Below are positions 25,404 to 34,303 of a stretch of DNA of 64,000 nucleotides, in pieces. The position numbers and the translations under genes were made by a program. The stretch covers positions 1 to 64,000 of the forward strand of contig DVIA01000014.1 in NCBI GenBank assembly GCA_018711655.1. Reading direction: 5' to 3'. Each line of letters starts with the position of its first letter. Positions within the stretch are counted from its first letter, which is position 1. The DNA is from Candidatus Pullichristensenella avicola. Its GTDB lineage: Bacteria > Bacillota > Clostridia > Christensenellales > Aristaeellaceae. The notes beneath the pieces were generated by a model. The model was not told the origin of the DNA. It did not search any database and saw only the letters and a list, made by a program, of their open reading frames with translations.

Positions 25404-27095
25404 TCAGGCGCGCAGTTTTTCTTTGCGCTTTTCGGCTGCGCAAAGCATGTTCTGCGCATGTTCCAGGGCGCTGGGCGAATCCTCTGCGCCGCCGACGAGG
25501 CGGGCGATCTCCTGCGCGCGGCCTGCGTCGTCGAGCGCGCGCACGGTGGAGCCGGTGCGCTCTCCCGTCTGCGTCTTTTCCACCACGAAGTGGCGGTCGG
25601 CCAGGGCGGCGATCTGCGGAAGATGCGTAACGCACAGCACCTGCCGCCTGGCGGCGATCATGGCCATTTTCTCGCCTACGGCCTGCGCCATGCGGCCGGA
25701 AACGCCGGTGTCGATCTCGTCAAACACCATCGCGCCCACGCCGTATTCATCGGCGGAGACGGCCTTGAGCGCCAGCATTACGCGGGAAATTTCGCCGCCG
25801 GAGGCAATGGCGTCAAGCGGCTTGAGCGGCTCGCCGGGATTGGGAGAAATGCGCATTTCCACGCGATCGCCGCCGGTGGCGGTGATTTTTTCCGGCTCTA
25901 CGGCGATCTCGAAGCGGGTTTTGCCCATGCCCAGATCGGCCAGGTGCGAAAGGACGCCGCGGGCGAGTCTTTGAGCGATATCCCTGCGCGCCCGGGTCAG
26001 TTCCGCGCAGTCCCGCTTCAGGGCCTCGTCCATGGCCTTCAAATCTTTTTTCCAGGCGGCGACGCTGCCCTCCCCGCCCGTCAACGCCCGCCTGCGCGAG
26101 CGAAGCGCCTCGCCATAGGCGATAACGTCGTCCATTTCCGGTCCGTAACGGGTCTCAAGGCGGTGAAGGACATCCAGCCGGGCGTTGATCTTTTCCAGCG
26201 CCGAGGGGTCGCCCTCCACGTCCTCCAGGGCGTCGCGCACCTCATAGCCCGCATCCTGCGCGGCGATGAACGCCTCGCGCAAACGGTCGGAAAGCGCGGC
26301 GTAACGCGCGTCGATCCCGGCGATTTTCTCCACGGCGACGGCGGCGCGGCTCAAAAGTTCCTGCGCGCTGCCAGCGCCGTCGTATGTAAGCTGATAGGCT
26401 TGCGAAAGCGCGGCGCGGATGTTCTCGGCGTTTTCAAGAATGGCGGCGCGGCTTTCGAGTTCCTCCTCCTCGCCGGGGCGGAGTTTGGCCGCGTCGATTT
26501 CGGCAAGTTGCCGCTCGATTTCGGCAAGCTCGCGCTCGCGGCCCTGCGCGTCCTTGAGCGCCGCCTTGATCTTCCCCGCCAGGCGCATGCGCGCGCGATA
26601 GGCCTCGCCCACCGCCTGTACGCGCGCAAGATGCTCCGCGCCGCCATAGGCGTCGAGGAAACCGAGGTGCCTGTCCGGATCGAGCAACGCCTGATGCTCA
26701 TGCTGGCCATGAATGTCCATCAGAAGCGAAGTCAGGCTTTTCAAGGCGGAAAGCGGCACCACCATGCCCGAAACGCGGCAGATCCCGCGGCCATTGGCGT
26801 TCAACTCCCGCGAAACGGCGAGCAGGCCGTCCTCACAGGCGGCGCCCAGTTCCGCGGCCATCTCCTGCGCGCGCGGACAGTCAGAAACGTCAAAAAGCGC
26901 CTGTACAGACGCTCTTTCCGCCCCGGTGCGAATCATTTCCCGCCCTGCGCGCGCGCCCAGGGCCAGCCCAAGGCTATCCACAACAATGGATTTGCCCGCG
27001 CCGGTTTCGCCCGTAAGCACATTAAAACCCTGGGCGAATTCGATCACCAGTTCGTCGATCAGGGCGATATTGCGAATGGAAAGTTCCAGAAGCAC
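25404..27095 (-). CDS. recN: DNA repair protein RecN
   Basis: A 563-residue SMC-like ATPase acting early in double-strand break repair. The N-terminal Walker A is TGETGAGKSIVVDSLGLALG. A long coiled-coil middle (about 150-350) carries an Arg/Glu/Ala-rich pattern. The C-terminal half has the signature AIASGGEISRVMLALKAV and Walker B VFDEIDTGVSG. The GTG at 27095 (VLLELSIRNIALIDEL) is taken as start because it lies 11 bp after argR and fits the family N-terminus; the longer frame overlaps argR. argR-recN adjacency is conserved in Firmicutes. Confidence 0.93.
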   Translation of the reverse strand: MLLELSIRNIALIDELVIEFAQGFNVLTGETGAGKSIVVDSLGLALGARAGREMIRTGAERASVQALFDVSDCPRAQEMAAELGAACEDGLLAVSRELNANGRGICRVSGMVVPLSALKSLTSLLMDIHGQHEHQALLDPDRHLGFLDAYGGAEHLARVQAVGEAYRARMRLAGKIKAALKDAQGRERELAEIERQLAEIDAAKLRPGEEEELESRAAILENAENIRAALSQAYQLTYDGAGSAQELLSRAAVAVEKIAGIDARYAALSDRLREAFIAAQDAGYEVRDALEDVEGDPSALEKINARLDVLHRLETRYGPEMDDVIAYGEALRSRRRALTGGEGSVAAWKKDLKAMDEALKRDCAELTRARRDIAQRLARGVLSHLADLGMGKTRFEIAVEPEKITATGGDRVEMRISPNPGEPLKPLDAIASGGEISRVMLALKAVSADEYGVGAMVFDEIDTGVSGRMAQAVGEKMAMIAARRQVLCVTHLPQIAALADRHFVVEKTQTGERTGSTVRALDDAGRAQEIARLVGGAEDSPSALEHAQNMLCAAEKRKEKLRA

Positions 27096-27106
27096 GGTAT
27101 GCCTCG

Positions 27107-27559
27107 CTATCTTTTGATGAGCGCGTGAAAGCGGCTGACGACGTTTTCGACCGCCTCTTCCGAGCGCGCGATGACCAAAATCGTATTGTCGCCGGCGATG
27201 GTGCCCAGAAGTTCCGGCCACTTGAGCGAATCAATGGCTTCGGCGGCGGCCTGAGCGCTGGCGGCGATGGTTTTGATGACGATGAGGTTGACGGCGCTTT
27301 CGATGGAGAGCACCGATTCGGCGAGGATGCGGATAAAGCGCTCGCTCATGCCCTTTTCGGCGCGCTCTGCGGTGGCGTACTTGTAGCCGCCGTTTTCGCA
27401 CAGCACCTTCAAAAGCCGCAGTTCCTTGATATCGCGGGAAACCGTGGCCTGCGTCACTTTCACGCCGCGCGCGCGCAGTTCTGCGGCCAGTTCGTCCTGC
27501 GTTTCGATGTCCTTTTTATCAATAATATCCAAGATCAGATCGTGGCGTACACTTTTCAT
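27107..27559 (-). CDS. argR: Arginine repressor ArgR
   Basis: A 150-residue transcription regulator of arginine genes. It has an N-terminal winged helix (MKSVRHDLILDIIDKKDIET... VTQATVSRDIKELRLLKV) with the DNA-recognition helix in ATVSRDIKEL, and a C-terminal hexamerisation and arginine-binding domain (VIKTIAASAQAAAEAID, GTIAGDNTILVIAR). The GDNT motif is the ligand region. The ATG at 27559 follows AGGAGG. It sits between nadK and recN. Confidence 0.95.
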   Translation of the reverse strand: MKSVRHDLILDIIDKKDIETQDELAAELRARGVKVTQATVSRDIKELRLLKVLCENGGYKYATAERAEKGMSERFIRILAESVLSIESAVNLIVIKTIAASAQAAAEAIDSLKWPELLGTIAGDNTILVIARSEEAVENVVSRFHALIKR

Positions 27560-27587
27560 CCTGGAGCCTCCTGATTGTTTTTGAGGT

Positions 27588-28439
27588 TCAATGCGTCCAC
27601 TGCGAAAGTTTTCTGCGCAGCAGGCCGAAATAGTCGCGTTCTGACAGGCGCACAAACCGCGCCGTGCGCACGCCCTTGACGATGGTGATCTGCGAGCGTT
27701 CTTCAGAAAGTTCCAGCGTGCGGCGGCCGTCAAGCACGGCATGGGTGGCGGAGGCGTCGCCCAGCACGCGCACGCTGATGCGGTCGTTTGCAGAAGCCAC
27801 AAACGGCCGCGCGCTCATGGTGTGCGGACACACCGGCGTAAGCACAAAGCAATCCAGCCCCGGCGAAACGATTGGCCCGCCCGCGGAAAGCGAATAGGCC
27901 GTGGAGCCCGTGGCGCTGGCCACGATCAGTCCGTCTCCGGAAATGCGGTCCAGAAGCGTTCCATTCACCGCCAGTTCCAGAGAGAGGATGCCCACCGAAT
28001 GGCCGCGGCGCATCACGCAGATCTCGTTCAGGGCGAACATTCTTCTGGAATCTTCGCCTTCGATCTCCATGATCATGCGCTCTTCCATGAAACCTTCGCC
28101 GGCGAAGAGGCGTTCAAAGTTCTCCTCCAAATCGTCCGGCTCCACTTCGGAAAGAAAGCCGACGCGGCCAAGATCCACGCCGAGCATGGGAATATCGTTG
28201 GGAATGGCGACGTCCAATGCCGAAAGCAGCGTTCCATCGCCGCCCAGCACGCACAGAAGATCGCAATCGGCGAAACTTTTCGCGGCCTCGCGGCGGAAGG
28301 CGGAAGCAAGGCTCGGGTCCAGGCGCAGCGCCACATCGTGCTCTTCCAGCACATTGATGACCCTTCGCGCAACGGGCAGACCCGCCGACTTTTTCGGGTT
28401 CCACATCACGCCCACAGTACGGATGTCCACGCTGACCAC
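27588..28439 (-). CDS. nadK: NAD kinase
   Basis: A 283-residue enzyme that makes NADP from NAD and ATP. Diagnostic motifs are LLCVLGGDGTLLSALD (GGDG), the NE motif in FALNEICVMRRG and GDGLIVASATGSTAYSLSAGGPIVSP. The start is GTG at 28439 (VVSVDIRTVGV); a short spacer to tlyA (49 bp) contains no terminator. Part of the dxs-tlyA-nadK-argR-recN order. Confidence 0.94.
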   Translation of the reverse strand: MVSVDIRTVGVMWNPKKSAGLPVARRVINVLEEHDVALRLDPSLASAFRREAAKSFADCDLLCVLGGDGTLLSALDVAIPNDIPMLGVDLGRVGFLSEVEPDDLEENFERLFAGEGFMEERMIMEIEGEDSRRMFALNEICVMRRGHSVGILSLELAVNGTLLDRISGDGLIVASATGSTAYSLSAGGPIVSPGLDCFVLTPVCPHTMSARPFVASANDRISVRVLGDASATHAVLDGRRTLELSEERSQITIVKGVRTARFVRLSERDYFGLLRRKLSQWTH

Positions 28440-28488
28440 TCCCGTCTTTGCTTACTATGGTATACAAAATTTCGCCGCTGCACAAGGC

Positions 28489-29307
28489 CTATTCGGGCAT
28501 TTTAATAAATTTGTCATAAGCTCGTTGGATTGTGTCGGAAATCGCGTCTTTGCGCAGGCCTTCCCCGCTCCCTCCGGGAACGAGGTACAGGAGAAATTCG
28601 ATGTTCCCCTCCGGCCCGCGAATCGGGGAAAAGTCCAGTCCCGCGCACCTCCAGCCGAGCGTCGGCACAAAGGCGACGATCCTTTCCAACACGCGCCGGT
28701 GCACGCGCTCGTCGCGCACGACGCCCTTTTCGCCCACATCCTCGCGCGGCGCCTCGAACTGCGGTTTGATCAGCGCCACAAAGCGCCGCCGCGGCCCTTC
28801 GAGCACGGAAAGCGCCGCGGGCAGAACGGCCTCCAGCGAGATAAACGACACGTCCGTCGCCCCGAAGGACGGCCGCTCAGGGAAGTCCTCCGGCCGCAGA
28901 AAGCGGGCGTTGACGCGCTCCATGGCCGTCACGCGCGCGTCCGAGCGCAGACGGTAATCCAGCAGATTGTAGCCCACGTCCACCGCATAGACGCGCCTGG
29001 CGCCCGCGCGCAAAAGCACGTCTGTAAAGCCGCCCGTGGAGGCGCCCACGTCCAGACAGACCTCGTCCCTTACGTCAAGGCCAAAAACTTCCAGCGCCTT
29101 TTTCAATTTGTGCGCGCCGCGGCTGACATAGCGGTCGATCTCCCCGCGCACGCGAAGGATCTCTTTTTCCCCCACCATTTCGCCGGGGCTTTTCAGTTTG
29201 CGTTCGCCGGCAAAGGCGCGCCCCTCCATGATCAGGGCGCGGGAAAGGGCGATGCTTTCCAGGTTCATCGCTTCCAGCAGGCGCTCGTCGGCGCGACGTT
29301 TTTTCAT
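28489..29307 (-). CDS. tlyA: TlyA family rRNA (cytidine-2'-O)-methyltransferase
   Basis: A 272-residue protein with an N-terminal S4 RNA-binding domain (about 1-65; KKRRADERLLEAMNLESIAL) and an FtsJ-like methyltransferase domain starting at YVSRGAHKLKKALEVFGLDV. The SAM-binding motif is CLDVGASTGGFTDVLL, and the K-D-K-E style catalytic residues are spread over the domain. Known TlyA proteins methylate 16S and/or 23S rRNA; the haemolysin label is historic. ATG 29307 overlaps the dxs stop by 4 bp. Confidence 0.92.
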   Translation of the reverse strand: MKKRRADERLLEAMNLESIALSRALIMEGRAFAGERKLKSPGEMVGEKEILRVRGEIDRYVSRGAHKLKKALEVFGLDVRDEVCLDVGASTGGFTDVLLRAGARRVYAVDVGYNLLDYRLRSDARVTAMERVNARFLRPEDFPERPSFGATDVSFISLEAVLPAALSVLEGPRRRFVALIKPQFEAPREDVGEKGVVRDERVHRRVLERIVAFVPTLGWRCAGLDFSPIRGPEGNIEFLLYLVPGGSGEGLRKDAISDTIQRAYDKFIKMPE

Positions 29308-31166
29308 CGCCCCAACCTCGCAAGCACGCTGCGCGCCAGGCCGTGCGCGTCCAACCCGCACTGGGCAAGCTGGCTTTCCACGCTGGCGTGTTCGATAAAG
29401 CGATCCGGCACGGCAAGGACGATCGCCTCGTGCCCCGGCGCGTTTTCGCCAATCCAGGCCAGCACGCGCTCGCCCAGGCCGCCGGCGGCGACGTTTTCTT
29501 CCACCGTCACCCACAGCGGCGTCGCGAGCGCCTCGCGCAGCGCTGCCTCGTCCAGCGGTTTGACAAAACGCGCGTCCACCACGCCGGCGCGCACGCCTTT
29601 TTGCATCAATTCAATCGAGGCGTTCATGGCCGTCTGCACCATGCGCCCCACAGCCAAGAACATCACATCCTCGCCGCCGGTAAGCAATTCCCATTCGCCG
29701 ACGCGCAGGGGCCTGTGCGTGCCCAGGCGCGGGCCGAGGTCCTCGCCGTCCTTGGGATAGCGAATGGCCATGGGGCCGTCGTACTCGGCGGAAAGGCGGA
29801 TAAGGCGCTTCAAATCCCGCACGTCGCGCGGCGCGGCTACGACCATATTGGGCAGCATGGAAAGATAGCTCAAATCAAACACGCCCTGGTGGGTAACGCC
29901 ATCCGCGCCCACCAGCCCCGCGCGGTCGATCAGAAAGGTCACCGGCAAAGCGCCGATGCACACGTCCGTAGCGATCTGATCAAACGCGCGCTGCAAAAAC
30001 GTCGAATACACGGCCACATAGGGCTTCATGCCCGAAGCCGCCATACCCGCGGCCATGGTCACAGCGTGTTCTTCGGCGATGCCCACGTCGAAAAAGCGCT
30101 CCGGATGCGCCCGGCCAAAGTCCTCCATGCCGGTGCCCGAGGGCATGGCCGCAGTGACGGCGCAGACGCGGATGTCGTTTTCCGCCAGCGCGTTCAGTTC
30201 CGCGGCCGCCACGCGCCCGCAGGAAACGTGCTTTTCGCCGCGCATCTCCCCCGTTTCCACCAGAAACGGCGCCACGCCGTGCCAGGCGTCCGGGTGGGAT
30301 TCGGCGGGGGTGTAGCCCTTGCCCTTTACGGTGACGACGTGGAGGATCTGCGGCTCGTTTTCCTCCTTGGCGCGGCGCAGTATGCGGATCAGCGCCTTGA
30401 GATCGTGCCCGTCCAGAGGGCCGATGTAGCGAAAGCCAAGCGCGTCAAAGAACTTGCCGTCCACAAACGGCGTCTTGAGCCAATCGCGGAATTTCTCCAC
30501 GGCGCGGAACATCGGCGCGCCCAGGCCGGGAATGCGCTCCAGAGCGCGCCGCACGCCGCGCTTGAAGGCGCGGTAGGTGCGCGACTGGCGCAGGCCGGTG
30601 AGGTAATTGGAGAGCGCGCCGACATTGTGGGAAATGGACATTTCGTTGTCGTTGATGACGACGATGAGGCGCGTGCCGGACTGACCGGCGTCGTTGAGCG
30701 CCTCGTAACACATGCCGCCGGTGAGCGCGCCGTCGCCCACCACGGCCACCACATGATAGTCGTCCCCCATCACGTCGCGCGTGCGCGCCATGCCCAGCGC
30801 CGCGGAAATGGCCGTGGACGCGTGGCCGGCGGTAAAGGCGTCGCAGTCGCTCTCCAAAGCGCGGGGAAAGCCGCTGACGCCGCCTTCCTCCCGCAGGGAT
30901 TCCCGCATCGCCTCCAGCCGTCCGGTGAGCATTTTGTGCGCATAGGCCTGGTGCCCTACGTCGAACACCAGTTTGTCCTCCGGGCAGTCAAAGACATAGT
31001 GCAGCGCCAGCGTCAATTCCACCGCCCCCAGGTTGGAGGCAAGGTGTCCGCCGTGGCGCGCCACCGTATGAACAATTTCCTCTCGAATCTCTCCCGCCAG
31101 AACCGTCAATTCGCGCAGGGAAAGCTTTTTGACGTCCGCCGGGCAATGTATCTCTTCCAGCAACAT
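29304..31166 (-). CDS. dxs: 1-deoxy-D-xylulose-5-phosphate synthase
   Basis: A 620-residue thiamine-diphosphate enzyme, the first step of the MEP isoprenoid pathway (pyruvate plus glyceraldehyde 3-phosphate). Motifs: HGGHLASNLGAVELTLALHY, FDVGHQAYAHKMLTGR, the ThDP/Mg motif GDGALTGGMCYEALNDAG with VVINDNEMSIS, and the transketolase C-half with DVGIAEEHAVTMAAGMAASG. It lies 10 bp after ispA, so isoprenoid entry and chain elongation are co-transcribed. Confidence 0.97.
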   Translation of the reverse strand: MLLEEIHCPADVKKLSLRELTVLAGEIREEIVHTVARHGGHLASNLGAVELTLALHYVFDCPEDKLVFDVGHQAYAHKMLTGRLEAMRESLREEGGVSGFPRALESDCDAFTAGHASTAISAALGMARTRDVMGDDYHVVAVVGDGALTGGMCYEALNDAGQSGTRLIVVINDNEMSISHNVGALSNYLTGLRQSRTYRAFKRGVRRALERIPGLGAPMFRAVEKFRDWLKTPFVDGKFFDALGFRYIGPLDGHDLKALIRILRRAKEENEPQILHVVTVKGKGYTPAESHPDAWHGVAPFLVETGEMRGEKHVSCGRVAAAELNALAENDIRVCAVTAAMPSGTGMEDFGRAHPERFFDVGIAEEHAVTMAAGMAASGMKPYVAVYSTFLQRAFDQIATDVCIGALPVTFLIDRAGLVGADGVTHQGVFDLSYLSMLPNMVVAAPRDVRDLKRLIRLSAEYDGPMAIRYPKDGEDLGPRLGTHRPLRVGEWELLTGGEDVMFLAVGRMVQTAMNASIELMQKGVRAGVVDARFVKPLDEAALREALATPLWVTVEENVAAGGLGERVLAWIGENAPGHEAIVLAVPDRFIEHASVESQLAQCGLDAHGLARSVLARLGR

Positions 31167-31176
31167 TCGTACCCCT

Positions 31177-32058
31177 TTATTTCGTGCGGCCCACCATGTC
31201 GTCCACCAGTTTGCGCAGGAAGGCGGCGCGCGCCCCGAAGCGTTCCAGGGCGGCGACGGCGCGGACGTGTTCCTCTTCCACGCGGCTGCGCGTTTTTTCC
31301 ACGCCGTAGACCGATATGCAGGTCAGTTTTCCGCTCTTTTCGTCCTTCCCCAGCGTCTTGCCCACCTCGGCGCTGTCGCCGGTGACGTCAAGCAGATCGT
31401 CCGTGGCCTGAAACAGCAGCCCAAAGGCGGCGCCATAGGCCGTCAGCGCCGCTGTTTCCGCCTCGTCCGCGCCGCACAGGCGGCAGGCCGCGCGCAGGGG
31501 ATAGATGAACATGCACGCCGTTTTGCCCTGCTGTATGGTTTCGAGCATTTCCTCGCGCCGGGAAGCGGGAACGCCGTTTCGTTCGCTGTCCAGATCAAAA
31601 CACTGGCCGAGGATCATACCCCGGACGCCCGCGCCGCGGGCGATTTCCGCCATGGCCTCCAGGCATGGGCGGCTGCGGCCCGCGTCGGCGAGGGAGGCGG
31701 CGAGCATGACCTCAAAGGCGGCGTTGAGCAACCCATCGCCGGCAAGAATGGCCTGCCCCACGCCGTAGACCACATGGTTGGTGGGCCGGCCGCGGCGCAG
31801 CGTATCGTCGTCCATGCCGGGAAGGTCGTCGTGAATGAGCGAATAGGTGTGGATCATCTCCACCGCGCAGGCGAAATCCAGCGCTTCCTCCGCGCCGCCA
31901 AGCATTTCCGCCGCCGCCAGCAGCATCGCGGGCCGCAGACGTTTGCCGCCGGCCATGACGCTGTAGCGCATGGCGTCGTTGACGATAGCGCCGCCGCCGG
32001 GCAAAAGCTGGTCAAGCCGCGTCTCCACGCGGGCGGCGTACTCCTTGAGCGTCGTCAT
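31177..32058 (-). CDS. ispA: Polyprenyl (farnesyl/geranyl) diphosphate synthase
   Basis: A 293-residue trans-isoprenyl diphosphate synthase. The first Asp-rich motif is HDDLPGMDDDTLRRGRPTNH with the short-chain type DDxxxxD spacing, and the second is FQATDDLLDVTGD. GGKRLRPAMLLAAAEMLG is the allylic-substrate region. Length and neighbours (xseB, dxs) are those of Firmicutes IspA, so a C15 product is likely. Its start overlaps the xseB stop by 4 bp. Confidence 0.94.
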   Translation of the reverse strand: MTTLKEYAARVETRLDQLLPGGGAIVNDAMRYSVMAGGKRLRPAMLLAAAEMLGGAEEALDFACAVEMIHTYSLIHDDLPGMDDDTLRRGRPTNHVVYGVGQAILAGDGLLNAAFEVMLAASLADAGRSRPCLEAMAEIARGAGVRGMILGQCFDLDSERNGVPASRREEMLETIQQGKTACMFIYPLRAACRLCGADEAETAALTAYGAAFGLLFQATDDLLDVTGDSAEVGKTLGKDEKSGKLTCISVYGVEKTRSRVEEEHVRAVAALERFGARAAFLRKLVDDMVGRTK

Positions 32059-32270
32059 GCCTCTTCCCCCTCCAGCGGCTCCTCGCCGTTTTCCGTCAAC
32101 ACGCGGATGCGCCTGTCGCCCTCTTCCAGCAGTTTTTCCAGCCGCTTTTTCAGCGCCATGCCGCGCTCGAAAGCCTGAAAGGACTCCTCCAGCGGCATTT
32201 CGCCGCTCTCCAGGGCGCGCACCAGATTCTCCAGTTCCTCCATACCCGATTCAAAGGTGAAGTTCTCCAT
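32055..32270 (-). CDS. xseB: Exonuclease VII small subunit
   Basis: A 71-residue helical protein (MENFTFESGMEELENLVRAL... EESFQAFERGMALKKRLEKL) matching XseB, several copies of which wrap the XseA subunit. It overlaps xseA by 20 bp and ispA by 4 bp. Confidence 0.93.
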   Translation of the reverse strand: MENFTFESGMEELENLVRALESGEMPLEESFQAFERGMALKKRLEKLLEEGDRRIRVLTENGEEPLEGEEA

Positions 32271-33462
32271 CCGTTACCTCCGCCGCGACGTTGCCGCCGC
32301 GCATGTGCAGTTCAATCGCATCGCCCGCGCGCAATGCCTGCGCTTCGGGGACATATCTGCCGTTTTTGAAAACCACCGCATAGCCGCGCCGCACCACGCC
32401 CTCGGGATCGAGCGCCGCAAGCGCGTGCGAGGCCAGCAGAAGCCGTTTTTCCAGGGCGTCGCGCCTTTGAGCCATGGCCGCGCCCAGACGCGCGGCAAGC
32501 GCGGCAAGCGCCGTCTCCCGCCGCTCGACGAGCATACGGCGAGGCATGGTCAGCGCCGCCGAACCGGCCAGCGCCCGCAGGCGCGCGCAGCGCAGCTGCT
32601 GGGCGCGCCTGAGCGCCGAAGTCAACTGCCGCGAAAGCGAATCGACCGACTGCCCGATCTCCGCCGCCACCGGCACGGCCAGTTCCGCTGCGTTGGAGGG
32701 CGTGGCGGCGCGCGCGTCGGCGACGAAATCGGCAATGGTGAAATCCGTCTCATGGCCGACGCAGGAGATCACCGGAAGGCGCGAAGCGGCGATGGCGCGG
32801 GCCACGCTTTCCTCGTTGAACGGCCAGAGGTCCTCGATGGAGCCGCCGCCGCGGCCAACGAGGATCACCTGCGCGCGCCCGTCCTCGTTCAGGCGCCGAA
32901 TGGCCTGAACGATCTCCGCCGCCGCGCCCGCGCCCTGTACGGCGCAGGGGGCGAGCAGCACGCCCACGTTTGGATCTCGCCGGCGGGCGACGCGAATGAT
33001 ATCGCGAATGACCGCGCCCGTGCGCGAGGTGGCCACGCCGATCGTTCGGGGAAGCAGCGGCAGTTCCCGCTTGCGGGCGGGATCGAACAGCCCCTCCGCG
33101 GCCAGCGCTTTCTTCAGCGCTTCAAAGCGCAGATAGAGATCGCCCAGCCCCTCCTGCTCCATGGCGTTGACGTAGATCTGATAGCTGCCGCTCTGCACGA
33201 ACACGGAGGCCGCGCCATGCACGGTCACGCGCATGCCGTCCTCGGGGCGAAAGGCCAACTGCGCCGCCTGCTGCCGCCAGAGCACGCACTGCACGCGCGA
33301 AGTTTCGTCCTTGAGGGCGAAATAGCAATGCCCGCTGACATGCCGCTTAAAGCCGGAAACCTCGCCGCGTACGCTCACGCAGCGCAGCACCGGATCGCCC
33401 GCCAGCTTGCGGCGCACATATTCGTTCAGTTCCGTGACCGAAAGGGCCCACCTGTCATCCAT
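32251..33462 (-). CDS. xseA: Exonuclease VII large subunit
   Basis: A 403-residue subunit that degrades single-stranded DNA. The N-terminal OB-fold (about 1-100: ALSVTELNEYVRRKLAGDP, VRGEVSGFKRHVSGHCYF) precedes the catalytic domain with the family motifs TSRTGAVIRDIIRVARRRDP, GRGGGSIEDLWPFNEE and SCVGHETDFTIADFVADARA. The C-terminal coiled coil binds XseB. It overlaps folD by 8 bp. Confidence 0.95.
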   Translation of the reverse strand: MDDRWALSVTELNEYVRRKLAGDPVLRCVSVRGEVSGFKRHVSGHCYFALKDETSRVQCVLWRQQAAQLAFRPEDGMRVTVHGAASVFVQSGSYQIYVNAMEQEGLGDLYLRFEALKKALAAEGLFDPARKRELPLLPRTIGVATSRTGAVIRDIIRVARRRDPNVGVLLAPCAVQGAGAAAEIVQAIRRLNEDGRAQVILVGRGGGSIEDLWPFNEESVARAIAASRLPVISCVGHETDFTIADFVADARAATPSNAAELAVPVAAEIGQSVDSLSRQLTSALRRAQQLRCARLRALAGSAALTMPRRMLVERRETALAALAARLGAAMAQRRDALEKRLLLASHALAALDPEGVVRRGYAVVFKNGRYVPEAQALRAGDAIELHMRGGNVAAEVTDGELHL

Positions 33463-34303
33463 GCCGTTTCTCCGCGGCGAGGATGGCGTTTTGCATCAGC
33501 ATGGCGATGGTCATCGGCCCCACGCCGCCCGGCACCGGCGTAATCGCGCCCGCGACCGGTTCTGCGCTTTTAAAATCCACGTCGCCCATCAGTTTCCCAT
33601 CCGGCAGACGGTTGATGCCCACGTCTATGACCGCCGCGCCGGGCTTGATCATCTCGCCGGTGATCATGCCGGGGCGGCCCACCGCGGCGACGAGGATATC
33701 CGCATCGCGGGTAAAGCGCGCCAGGTCCTTCGTGCGCGAATGGCAGACCGTCACCGTGCAGTGCTCGTTGAGCAGCAGCATGGCCATGGGCTTGCCGACG
33801 ATGTTCGAACGGCCCACGACCACGGCGTGTTTGCCGGCAAAGGCCACGCCTGCGCGATGGAGAAGCTCCATACAGCCGGCCGGCGTGCAGGGAAGCACGG
33901 AACTTTGCCCGGTGAACAGCCGGCCGGCATTGACCACATGGAAGCCGTCGGCGTCCTTTTCCGGAGCGATTTCGGCAAGCACGCGCGCCTCGTTTATGTG
34001 CTTGGGAAGCGGCAGTTGCACCAGCATCGCGTCCACTGAAGGATCGGCGTTGAGGGCGCGGATGCGATTGATCAGTTCCTCTTCGGTCACGGTTTCAGGA
34101 AAGAGCAGTTCGCGCGATTCGATGCCGATCTCCTCGCAGGCGCGCTTTTTGTTGCGCACATAGATCTTGCTGGCCGGGTCGTCGCCTGCCAGCAACACCG
34201 CCAGGCAGGGAACGACGCCGTCTTTGCGCAGCGCCCCGGCCCGCGTTTTCAGTTCCGCGCGGATCTCCGCCGCGATCGCCTTGCCGTCAAGTATCTTTGC
34301 CAT
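33455..34303 (-). CDS. folD: Methylene-THF dehydrogenase/cyclohydrolase FolD
   Basis: A 282-residue bifunctional enzyme interconverting methylene-, methenyl- and formyl-tetrahydrofolate. The sequence shows YVRNKKRACEEIGIES (catalytic Lys in the Y-x-x-x-K region), VQLPLPKHI, PCTPAGCMELL and VVGRSNIVGKPMAMLLLNEH for NADP binding, and PVPGGVGPMTIAML at the C-terminus. ATG 34303 follows GGGAGGAA; it overlaps the preceding TsaD-like gene by 17 bp. Confidence 0.96.
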   Translation of the reverse strand: MAKILDGKAIAAEIRAELKTRAGALRKDGVVPCLAVLLAGDDPASKIYVRNKKRACEEIGIESRELLFPETVTEEELINRIRALNADPSVDAMLVQLPLPKHINEARVLAEIAPEKDADGFHVVNAGRLFTGQSSVLPCTPAGCMELLHRAGVAFAGKHAVVVGRSNIVGKPMAMLLLNEHCTVTVCHSRTKDLARFTRDADILVAAVGRPGMITGEMIKPGAAVIDVGINRLPDGKLMGDVDFKSAEPVAGAITPVPGGVGPMTIAMLMQNAILAAEKRHG